Notes under the pieces: model-generated | What the model saw: the letters and a program-made list of their open reading frames with translations, nothing else | Told to the model about the DNA's origin: nothing | Databases searched by the model: none | DNA from: Candidatus Methanophagaceae archaeon | Lineage (GTDB): Archaea; Halobacteriota; Syntropharchaeia; Alkanophagales; Methanospirareceae | Reading direction: 5' to 3' | DNA: 10,314 nucleotides | Assembly: GCA_013374505.1 (NCBI GenBank) | Contig: QENJ01000080.1 | Coordinates: 1-10,314, forward strand | Part shown: piece after piece, positions 1-5,949 of the stretch | Numbering within the stretch: position 1 is the stretch's first letter | How the letters are laid out: the number at the start of each line of letters is the position of its first letter | Position numbers and translations under genes: made by a program

Positions 1-2
1 AA

Positions 3-419
3 GTGCCACCGCCAGACCTGAAATATGGGCAGGTCGTTAAGTACCGAGAGGGGGGTGAAGTTGCAGATGTCAAGAAGAGAGTTGTATTTGGAGATGAGGA
101 AGAAGTGCTCAACGCACTCAAATTGGATGGAAACAGCATTAACACGTCTTACATAGAGCGGAACAATCTCACCGTCCGAAATGGCGTGAGTAGACTGATC
201 AGGAAGACAATCGATTTCTCGAAATGTTTAAACCCGCTGATAATGCATTTGTGCCTGTTCTTTGCATGGTTCAACCTCGTTAAACCACACGATACATTAA
301 AAATCGAAATTGCGGATGGTAGACGGCGTTGGAAACAAAGAACACCTGTAATGGCTGCTAACCTCACGGACCACGTCTGGACATTAGAAGAGTTGTTCAG
401 GTTTAAACCACCTCCGTAG
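3..419 (+). CDS. IS1-type transposase, C-terminal part (5' end outside window)
   Basis: This is the end of a DDE transposase that would cut and join the ends of an insertion sequence. The frame is open from the window edge; the GTG at 3 is probably an internal valine codon, so the gene should continue to the left. The diagnostic stretch is INTSYIERNNLTVR at residues 46-59. In IS1-like transposases the glutamate of this stretch (E52 here) is expected to be the last catalytic acidic residue. It is followed by LIRKT, a FSK motif, and a FFAWFNLVKPHDTL segment typical of the C-terminus of these enzymes. The protein ends in a proline run just before the stop at 417-419. I could not identify a terminal inverted repeat downstream, so the right end of the element is not placed. 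The family call rests on remembered motifs, not on a search. Confidence 0.72.
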   Translation: MPPPDLKYGQVVKYREGGEVADVKKRVVFGDEEEVLNALKLDGNSINTSYIERNNLTVRNGVSRLIRKTIDFSKCLNPLIMHLCLFFAWFNLVKPHDTLKIEIADGRRRWKQRTPVMAANLTDHVWTLEELFRFKPPP

Positions 420-622
420 CAGGTGAATACCTGGAATATGCAGGGGTGCGATAGGTCTGTTTAGCGTAAGCTCTCTTATTTTTCAATCCGTTTGCCCGAG
501 CATACCTGTGCATTTTATATTGTTCAAGTGGCATTATAAAATTTGCGTAGCATAATCTGTTACATCTTCTCTTGCAAGTCGACAAAAAGGGGACACGACC
601 TGAAAATAAAATAAATTCTGTT

Positions 623-634
623 TTTAAATTTATA
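623..634 (+). promoter_or_regulatory. candidate archaeal TATA box for the 684 gene
   Basis: The A/T run TTTAAATTTATA lies about 50-60 bases before the ATG at 684. A start of transcription about 25 bases downstream would leave a leader of roughly 30 bases containing the GGAGGG ribosome-binding site at 673-678. The rest of 420-683 shows no gene I trust; it separates the transposase end from this promoter and may hold the insertion-sequence right end. Confidence 0.35.
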
Positions 635-683
635 GAAGCAAGATGATAAGTAATGCGCGACCTTTAAGAAGCGGAGGGATACG

Positions 684-1106
684 ATGAAGAAGGTATGGGT
701 CTATGATCCCCACTCCGGCGGTGTCAAGATACCGCAAGCCGTGAGAGACCGAACGCGGAGCCGCATTTTGGCGTATGCCGAGAAGTATTACGCGGGGAAG
801 TACACTCGCATAGACGTTCGTTTTCAAGGACAACTGTGCTATATAGATGCGTATACCGAGCCCTATGTCCCTCCTGATTTTAATCCCTCAGTACTTGGCG
901 AATCTCGAGAGGAGTACATTGAGCGGCGACGAAATAACCCTTTTCACTTATGTCGCCTACGTTACTTTGGAAATGAAGATCGCTGGTCGATGGCTTTTTA
1001 CACGTACAGTCACGAGAAGTATGAGCCCTGCGTTTTCGACAATGGGAGTTTTCATGGTACACCCGAGGAGGCATTTGAAACTTCCGCAGTATACTTGCAA
1101 GATTGA
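684..1106 (+). CDS. conserved hypothetical protein, 140 aa
   Basis: The function is unknown. The start is well supported: GGAGGG at 673-678 sits 5 bases before the ATG. The protein opens with MKKVWVYDPHSGGVKIP and is rich in aromatic and charged residues, with RYFGNEDRWSMAFYTYSHEKYE in two overlapping pieces around residues 93-114. It has no signal peptide, membrane segment or cysteine cluster. From memory, similar 140-150 aa proteins with this opening occur scattered through archaea and bacteria without an assigned role; this should be confirmed by search. It lies between a transposase end and a gene remnant on the opposite strand, and its stop (1104-1106) abuts the remnant's stop at 1107-1109. 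This suggests it arrived on the segment that truncated that neighbour. Confidence 0.8.
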   Translation: MKKVWVYDPHSGGVKIPQAVRDRTRSRILAYAEKYYAGKYTRIDVRFQGQLCYIDAYTEPYVPPDFNPSVLGESREEYIERRRNNPFHLCRLRYFGNEDRWSMAFYTYSHEKYEPCVFDNGSFHGTPEEAFETSAVYLQD

Positions 1107-1306
1107 TTAAATAAAACTCATAATTTCGTCTACCTCTTTTGGCGCATGAATAACAACCGTGCCTGTCCCCCATCTCTCACTCATTTTATCAGTGAGTTTT
1201 TCGACTTTTGGCAGACCTTTACTATCTGCCAGTTTCTCTTAAGCAGGGGAGGAAATGACAGCCGGTCTTTCCAGCCGACGATATATGCCTTAGCTTTATT
1301 TTTCAT
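1107..1306 (-). pseudogene. broken, truncated gene resembling the N-terminus of MGMT-family proteins
   Basis: On the minus strand an ATG at 1306-1304 opens a 41-codon frame that ends in TGA at 1183-1181. A second frame then carries a more convincing protein piece, KLADSKGLPKVEKLTDKMSE followed by RWGTGTVVIHAPKEVDEIMSFI, ending at TAA 1109-1107. One frameshift around 1220-1235 would join the two. The second piece resembles, from memory, the N-terminal half of a conserved family annotated as MGMT (methylguanine-DNA methyltransferase)-like, usually about 150 aa. Here only about 65 residues remain and the C-terminal half with the active-site region is missing. The start overlaps the stop of the DUF3795 gene as ATGA, so the two were once translationally coupled. 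The family name is tentative; the broken-gene reading is more secure. Confidence 0.5.
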
Positions 1307-1770
1307 TTAATCTTATTATACCAATACCGCTTCCCTTCAATGAATTTCTCAATCCCCTGTTTCTTAATCTTCCTTAAGTTCTTCAGATGTGCATCCCCGT
1401 GACCGGGCTCCAAAAAGTCCAGCTTTTCGCATATCTCAAATTCATCGCATTCCCAACAACCTTCAATGCCTTTCTTCTGGCTGCATTTTCGTATCTTACA
1501 GAACGGCGGACCACCACCATCCCTGCATACATTATTGCACCGGAATTTTACCAGTGCACCCAACACCTCATAGCACTGTCCGTAGTTTTCAAATACTTTG
1601 AAGAATGAAATGTCAGACAAAGATTCTGCGGTCTTATCGAACTTTGCCTGTCGCAATTCTTTTCTGAGGTCTCTTGCTAAATCCGCAACCGTTCCCTTGT
1701 GGGCAAAACAATCGCCGCAGTAAAGTCCACAATATGCAATCAGGTTTCTATCTGCTTCAGTATCGCTCAT
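1303..1770 (-). CDS. DUF3795-type cysteine-rich protein
   Basis: A 155-aa soluble protein of the DUF3795 family, whose function is unknown; the cysteines suggest metal binding. The N-terminal signature IAYCGLYCGDC gives Cys14, Cys18 and Cys21. A second cysteine-rich block around residues 78-114 contains RCNNVC, PPFCKIRKC, GCWEC and EICEKL. The C-terminus is basic and aromatic (KRYWYNKIK). The ATG at 1770 is preceded by a weak GAAGAG. An A/T-rich TATTTAT lies about 30 bases upstream and could be the TATA box. Its stop overlaps the start codon of the remnant at 1306, implying an ancestral operon. Confidence 0.82.
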   Translation of the reverse strand: MSDTEADRNLIAYCGLYCGDCFAHKGTVADLARDLRKELRQAKFDKTAESLSDISFFKVFENYGQCYEVLGALVKFRCNNVCRDGGGPPFCKIRKCSQKKGIEGCWECDEFEICEKLDFLEPGHGDAHLKNLRKIKKQGIEKFIEGKRYWYNKIK

Positions 1771-1821
1771 CTCTTCATTAATTATTTTTGCACCATAAAT
1801 ATTTTATTTTTATTATCTGAT

Positions 1822-1945
1822 TTCGCAGGTGGAATTATCATCGGCGTTTTAGGCGACGTTTACCTAGGGGAATCCCAAAAGAACGTTTCATTATGGCGTC
1901 CCTGCGAAGAAAATAAACCCTAAAGACACGCTAAGTTATAGTTAA
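1822..1945 (+). pseudogene. possible relic of a hexapeptide-repeat (left-handed beta-helix) protein C-terminus
   Basis: The 184-base gap between the DUF3795 and glycosyltransferase genes holds two short plus-strand reading pieces. The first reads FAGGIIIGVLGDVYLG from 1822. After a one-base shift near 1868-1872 comes NPKRTFHYGVPAKKI and then NPKDTLSYS with a stop at 1943-1945. The IGVLGDVYLG and GVPAKKI pieces resemble the coil repeats and C-terminal GxPAK loop of hexapeptide acyltransferases or gamma carbonic anhydrases. The evidence is weak. The same bases also include an 8-bp inverted pair (1822-1829 with 1901-1908). Confidence 0.2.
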
Positions 1946-1954
1946 TTGTATTCA

Positions 1955-2743
1955 TTATCCCTCCTTCTTACCAATACCGGAACGTAAATTAATATAGAGA
2001 TCGTTTATCTTTTGGATACCTGCGATATTTAGAATCGTCTTTAAATCCATCCTATCGAAAGCGGGGTAGTCCAGCAGACGGCCAAAATTCCTGGCCAGAT
2101 GATAATTGTAATGGCCGTATGCGTAGATTAGGAAATAGGTGAGTAGATTATCCAGCCGCCTCGCAGAGGTATACACACGTTGATTCTTATCGTACGTGCT
2201 GAGAACGTCCCCTTCTTTGAACGTCTTCACCGATATATCAAAGTCTTCCAGCAGTGAGATATTCCGGTGACCTTCTATTCGCTGGTATGTCTCCATTTTA
2301 ATCGCCATATTAGACCCGATCAGCCAATAGAAATCGAAAAGGTGGAACAAGACGTAGATCTTCCGCCATAATCGTAGTAGGTTTGATTTGTAGTTGCCAT
2401 CATAAAATAGAATGGGCCCCGTGCTTACGTCATAGCTCTTTAAATTCTCTGAGATTACTCTCAGCCAGTGCCTTTCGTGAATCGTATCCGCATCTGTAAA
2501 TACCAGGATCTCGCCGTTTGATGCTTCCGCACCGTCTCTTCTCGCACCACCAATTCCTTCACTTCTCTGGGGAATAACCTTATCCGCATAGACGCGAGCT
2601 ATCTCCCTTGTCCTATCAGTAGATTCTCCATCCACCACGATTATCTCATACTCGCTCCGATCCAGATCCTGCTCTTCTAGGGATTTGAGGCACTCTTCGA
2701 TTCTTTCTTCCTCATTCAGCGCAGGAATAATTATTGATAACAC
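1955..2743 (-). CDS. family-2 glycosyltransferase
   Basis: A GT-A fold glycosyltransferase that would transfer a sugar from a nucleotide sugar to a lipid or glycan acceptor at the cytoplasmic face of the membrane. With a GTG start at 2743 the protein has 262 residues and begins MLSIIIPALNEEERIEECL, the normal start of the fold. Next come VVDGESTDRT (37-46), the metal-binding DxD in VFTDADT (D84, D86), an acidic LLEDFDIS motif and an aromatic C-terminal helix region (FLIYAYGHYNYHLA). The GTG at 2743 is preferred because GAGGTGA at 2752-2758 lies 8 bases before it; an in-frame GTG at 2755 would add four residues. The gene overlaps the end of the prenyltransferase gene by 32 bases, so the pair is probably coupled in translation. 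The substrate is not predictable. Confidence 0.88.
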   Translation of the reverse strand: MLSIIIPALNEEERIEECLKSLEEQDLDRSEYEIIVVDGESTDRTREIARVYADKVIPQRSEGIGGARRDGAEASNGEILVFTDADTIHERHWLRVISENLKSYDVSTGPILFYDGNYKSNLLRLWRKIYVLFHLFDFYWLIGSNMAIKMETYQRIEGHRNISLLEDFDISVKTFKEGDVLSTYDKNQRVYTSARRLDNLLTYFLIYAYGHYNYHLARNFGRLLDYPAFDRMDLKTILNIAGIQKINDLYINLRSGIGKKEG

Positions 2744-3512
2744 CCTGGACCTCACCTCTGCATGTATAAAGTGGATATGCGACTAAATACGCAAACGCAC
2801 CGCCGTGAAACAACATTCCAATATCAGAACAATGAGCAATCAGCTCTAAATTCGCAATGGCGAGGAGAACAAAAGAGAGGAGCAGCGTCCAACCACTCTT
2901 CAGGCCCACTCTAACAACGGTGGTACTCGAAATTCCCAAATCTTCCTCGTAATCATTTATTTGATGCGTGAGTAAAGCCCCACAACCAAGTATCATAAAC
3001 AGGGATGCGAGTAATAGAGTTAACGTATTTAAATCACCTCCTGCGAGCGTAAATCCCGCTAAAAAGGGAAATAAACCAAACATCATACCATGAGTTATTA
3101 TATCTGCAATAAACCGTTCTTTGAGCCTTATGTATTTTATTGAATAGAGCGTGAGGAAAGCAATGCTCAACAGCGTGAATAAAAGACCGTTTGGAGTTAA
3201 AAAACAGGAAAGCGCGATTGGAATTGCGAGCAGCACACCCATGAGCATAAAGGTTCCTTTTTTCGTTACTTTACCAGTCGAGAGCGGATTCTTACCCTGC
3301 ATGACTTTTTTCGTATGCCGTTTGTCTATTTCAACGTCGAAATAGTTGTTTATGACGAACCCATAGCCAATCACGCAGAAGAAGATTACGCATACTAAAA
3401 TAAAAATAGAGGGCGTAGCATGTGCTAAAACTGCACCTATAAGTGGGATAAGTGTGTAGAACTTTATCCATTCTTTGACCCGCAGCATCTTGAAGTATTC
3501 TTTTATCTTCAT
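2712..3512 (-). CDS. UbiA-family membrane prenyltransferase
   Basis: An integral membrane enzyme that transfers an isoprenoid diphosphate to an acceptor. The first Asp-rich motif is N55-x3-D59-x3-D63 (INNYFDVEIDKRHTKK), followed by KNPLSTG. The second is D187-x3-D191 in QINDYEEDLG. Both bind the Mg-diphosphate in this superfamily. Most of the remaining 266 residues are hydrophobic helices, about eight or nine, as expected. The ATG at 3512 follows GGGAGCGG. Acceptor families in archaea include glycerol-lipid, quinone, carotenoid (lycopene elongase) and ribosyl-phosphate types; the motifs here do not decide between them. It is the first gene of an overlapping pair with the glycosyltransferase, which suggests that one enzyme makes a prenylated lipid and the other glycosylates that or a related lipid. 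Confidence 0.88.
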   Translation of the reverse strand: MKIKEYFKMLRVKEWIKFYTLIPLIGAVLAHATPSIFILVCVIFFCVIGYGFVINNYFDVEIDKRHTKKVMQGKNPLSTGKVTKKGTFMLMGVLLAIPIALSCFLTPNGLLFTLLSIAFLTLYSIKYIRLKERFIADIITHGMMFGLFPFLAGFTLAGGDLNTLTLLLASLFMILGCGALLTHQINDYEEDLGISSTTVVRVGLKSGWTLLLSFVLLAIANLELIAHCSDIGMLFHGGAFAYLVAYPLYTCRGEVQGVINNYSCAE

Positions 3513-3547
3513 CTTTTCCGCTCCCTCGTCAAGCTCATGATATACAC

Positions 3548-3706
3548 GTTACATAATGGTTCATATATATGCATAAATAGATTCATATAAAGGTTAGAGA
3601 ATAAAATGCCTGCAAATGATAATATGCCGATAGTTCTGACATATACAATTAATGATTGAAATGAGTGGGGGCTTTCCTTTATCGCAGTTCCAAAAAGAGT
3701 ATATGC
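3548..3706 (+). pseudogene. degenerate copy of the radical SAM gene's promoter and 5' end
   Basis: This intergenic stretch aligns with 5912-6080, the promoter and first ~45 codons of the radical SAM gene. Shared pieces include GTTAC, TTCATATAT, AATAAAAT, TGCCGATAGTTCTGACA and AATGATTGAAATGAGTG. In translation NKMPANDNMPIVLT here matches NKIPENGGVPIVLT there, then a four-base length difference shifts the frame, then MIEMS and GGFP recur with the codons between them deleted. A stop (3657-3659) interrupts the first frame. The homology fades by about 3706, just before the 3' end of the UbiB-type gene at 3711. It is therefore a remnant and not a working gene. Confidence 0.72.
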
Positions 3707-3710
3707 GTTT

Positions 3711-5417
3711 CTACATCTTACCGTGCCGCAAAATCGAAAATAACAGCCCAAAGCCCATTATTCCCGCTCCAAGAAAGCCAACGATGCCAATAACCGGTAT
3801 CTCGTGCCATTTCGGCGGGACACCGGAAAGAACAATAAGGGCTGAACCGATCACGAGCGACGCCAGAACAATTGCAAACACCATACGATTGGTAATCTGG
3901 TCGAATGTTTTTAGCATCGGGTCAAGACCTCTGTGCTCAAATTTTATATTCGCTTCGCCTTGTTTTAGCAGTGTTAGTATCTCCCTCGCTTCTGCGGGAA
4001 AGTCACGCACCAGCACGCTTGCTTCAGTGGCGGAGTGATAAAAATCTTTGATTAACCTCCGGGGACTCATACGATCCATGATCAACTTCTTTGCGAACGG
4101 TTCAGCGTGTTTCGCGGCATTGAACTCTGGGTCCAGTTCCCTACCCACACCTTCAATGGTCACCAGTGCTTTTGCGAGCAGGTAGAAGTCTCGAGGTCCT
4201 TCCAGATGATGTTCGATGATCACATCCCCCATGTGGGTTATAACACCCCCTATCTCAAGTTCTTTTAGTGAACCATAAGCATAAACCTCGATAAGTTCGG
4301 CAATGTCCGATTCTAACTCCTCGACATCTCGGACATGGCTGCGCCCGGTTAACTTTAAGATTGTTTTCGTAATTTTATGTTCATCTCTGCTTATTATCCC
4401 AATGAAGATGTCAGCTAAGTCCTCGCGATGACGTGCAGACAGCCTACCCATCATGCCGTAGTCAAGGAAGCAGATGACATTGCCATCCAGAACTCTGATG
4501 TTTCCCGGATGCGGGTCTGCGTGAAAGAACCCGTGTTCAAAAATCTGTTTAAGAATGAGGTCCAACCCCCGCGATGCCACGACTTTAGGGTCAATTCCGT
4601 GCTCACGCACCTCGGTTTTTGTAATATCCGTAACTTTGTACCCGCCGATAAACTCCATCGTCAAGACTTTACCTGAGGAAAACCCATTATAGACCTTAGG
4701 CACGTGAATTGTCGTGTCATCCCGGAAATTGTTAGCAAAACGCTCAATATATGCCGCCTCGATTCTGAAGTTCAGTTCCTTCCGAATCACACGTGCAAAT
4801 TCCTCTACTAATTTCACAATGTCTATAGCTTCAGTCTCCTTAAGATATTTCTCCGCCAGTGTGGCGAGATGGAGCATTATCTCCAGGTCTGCCTCGATAA
4901 TTTTGTCAATATCAGGACGCTGAATCTTGACTGCTACTTCTTCACCCCCGGGCAACACTGCTTTATGCACCTGTGCAATAGATGCGGCAGCAATAGATGA
5001 ACCCGAAAAATCCATGAAGATACGATCCACTGAACTGTTCAATTCCTCCGCAATAATTCGCTTCGCATCTTCCGTGGAAAACGGAGGGACCTCCTCTTGA
5101 AGCTTCTCCAGTTCGGTGATAAGTTCGTGGGGGATCATGTCAGATCTGGTGCTCATCATCTGACCAAACTTGACAAAAGTTGGCCCAAGCTCCTCCAGCG
5201 CCATCCGCACCCGAGCCCAGTGCGAAACAGCCGCTATTTCTGCAGCAGTTTCACCTAATACGAAGCTTTTACCCTTACCGAACTCGAGATGTTTTTGTAA
5301 CTCCAGCTTCGCTAATACCTCACCAAAACCATACTTCACCAATATTGCGATAATCGCGCGATAGCGGTTGATATGGCGATACGTGCTGCTTATCACACCG
5401 ATTTTACGAATTGCCAA
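3711..5417 (-). CDS. ABC1/UbiB-family atypical protein kinase-like protein
   Basis: A 568-aa membrane-anchored atypical kinase or ATPase of the UbiB/ADCK/ABC1 family, whose members act in quinone or isoprenoid lipid metabolism and distribution. All family hallmarks are visible: the KxGQ motif in FVKFGQMMSTRSDMIP (K83-Q86), the Ala-rich nucleotide loop AAASIAQVHK (143-152) that replaces the usual Gly-rich loop, the VAVKIQRP lysine (K164), ELNFRIEAAYIERF (214-227), the catalytic-loop HADPHPGN (299-306) and the metal-binding DYG (319-321). Two hydrophobic segments near the C-terminus (around 515-560) look like a transmembrane hairpin. Length is normal. The chosen start is a TTG at 5417 four bases after the stop of the upstream gene, with no clear ribosome-binding site, so translation probably depends on coupling; a GTG seven codons downstream is an alternative. 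Confidence 0.92.
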   Translation of the reverse strand: MAIRKIGVISSTYRHINRYRAIIAILVKYGFGEVLAKLELQKHLEFGKGKSFVLGETAAEIAAVSHWARVRMALEELGPTFVKFGQMMSTRSDMIPHELITELEKLQEEVPPFSTEDAKRIIAEELNSSVDRIFMDFSGSSIAAASIAQVHKAVLPGGEEVAVKIQRPDIDKIIEADLEIMLHLATLAEKYLKETEAIDIVKLVEEFARVIRKELNFRIEAAYIERFANNFRDDTTIHVPKVYNGFSSGKVLTMEFIGGYKVTDITKTEVREHGIDPKVVASRGLDLILKQIFEHGFFHADPHPGNIRVLDGNVICFLDYGMMGRLSARHREDLADIFIGIISRDEHKITKTILKLTGRSHVRDVEELESDIAELIEVYAYGSLKELEIGGVITHMGDVIIEHHLEGPRDFYLLAKALVTIEGVGRELDPEFNAAKHAEPFAKKLIMDRMSPRRLIKDFYHSATEASVLVRDFPAEAREILTLLKQGEANIKFEHRGLDPMLKTFDQITNRMVFAIVLASLVIGSALIVLSGVPPKWHEIPVIGIVGFLGAGIMGFGLLFSILRHGKM

Positions 5418-5421
5418 TCTA

Positions 5422-5850
5422 TCATTTCTTTTTCTTCTCTAAAACCTCTTTGGCAGCTTCAAGAAACCCTTTCACCACACCTTTCACCACTTCCACCGCC
5501 TTATCACCAGCTTCTTTCGTGGCGTCCAGAGCTGCTTCTGCGGCATGTTCCGTCAGCTCGGCCGATTTGGCACCCGCCTGCTTTGTACCCTCAATTATGC
5601 CCTCCGCAGCCCCTTTGACAATCTCTGCAGCATCCACTTTTGCCTTCCGTGCTCCTTCAATCACACCTTTCATTGCGTCTTTAGCCACAGATTCCACTTT
5701 TTCACGTGTAACGTCGGCCCCCTCCAATGCCTTCTTAACGGCACCTCTGGTGATCTCGCCCACCTTTTCTTTTACGTTTTCTCCTTTCTCAACCGCTTTT
5801 ACCACCGCGTCTCTAACAGCTTTTGTTATCTCACTCTCTTTTCCTTCCAT
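5422..5850 (-). CDS. apolipoprotein-like protein of six ~22-residue amphipathic repeats
   Basis: A 142-aa, highly charged, Ala/Lys/Glu/Gly-rich protein with no cysteine, tryptophan or proline. After a 7-residue leader (MEGKESE) the whole protein divides into six consecutive units: residues 8-32 (25 residues, three extra), 33-54, 55-76, 77-98, 99-120 and 121-142 (22 each). Each begins with a hydrophobic residue, usually followed by T/V/A-K/R-G/D-A, as in ITRGAVKKALEG, VAKDAMKGVIEG, IVKGAAEGIIEG and VVKGVVKGFLEA. A 22-residue (2 x 11) period is the pattern of apolipoprotein and some LEA or phasin-like helices that lie on lipid surfaces. The start is secure: AAAGGAGGTAAG lies just before the ATG. 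It is first in a unit with the UbiB-type gene, four bases apart. I infer a lipid-coating or membrane-surface partner of that kinase; this is unproven. Confidence 0.82.
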   Translation of the reverse strand: MEGKESEITKAVRDAVVKAVEKGENVKEKVGEITRGAVKKALEGADVTREKVESVAKDAMKGVIEGARKAKVDAAEIVKGAAEGIIEGTKQAGAKSAELTEHAAEAALDATKEAGDKAVEVVKGVVKGFLEAAKEVLEKKKK

Positions 5851-5855
5851 GATTC

Positions 5856-5867
5856 TTACCTCCTTTC
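5856..5867 (-). promoter_or_regulatory. strong ribosome-binding site for the repeat-protein gene
   Basis: The minus strand reads GAAAGGAGGTAAG just before the ATG at 5850, close to a perfect complement of the 16S tail. This is the strongest site in the window and suggests abundant synthesis of the small repeat protein relative to the downstream kinase, which lacks a clear site of its own. Confidence 0.75.
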
Positions 5868-5889
5868 GTTATACGAGGATGTAATAGTA

Positions 5890-5935
5890 ACTTTTTATAC
5901 TATTTATATATGTTACGAACAATTCATATATGTGT
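5890..5935. promoter_or_regulatory. divergent archaeal promoter region
   Basis: The 99-base gap between divergent genes is almost entirely A/T. On the minus strand, TATAAAAAGT (5890-5899) lies about 40 bases before the ATG at 5850, giving an expected leader of about 18 bases. On the plus strand, TTTATATA (5903-5910) would give a short leader before the ATG at 5950, or TTCATATAT (5922-5930) a leaderless start. The TTCATATAT block is retained in the degenerate copy near 3560, which supports it being part of the ancestral promoter. Confidence 0.5.
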
Positions 5936-5949
5936 ATAAATTCGTTCAC

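Noticed and set aside
403..585. 60-aa minus-strand frame overlapping the transposase end
   Set aside because: No recognisable motif and no ribosome-binding site; basic, unusual composition. It may be noise or part of the insertion-sequence end.
3509..3751. 80-aa minus-strand frame upstream of the prenyltransferase
   Set aside because: It is the antisense of the radical SAM remnant and promoter region, with no sensible start signal or motif.
3652..4038. 128-aa plus-strand frame starting MIEMSGGFP
   Set aside because: Only its first ~17 codons derive from the radical SAM remnant; the rest is antisense to the UbiB-type gene.
5545..5949. Upstream in-frame extension of the radical SAM protein by 135 residues
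   Set aside because: It reads antisense through the repeat-protein gene, is rich in Phe/Cys/His with no family likeness, and crosses the divergent promoter.
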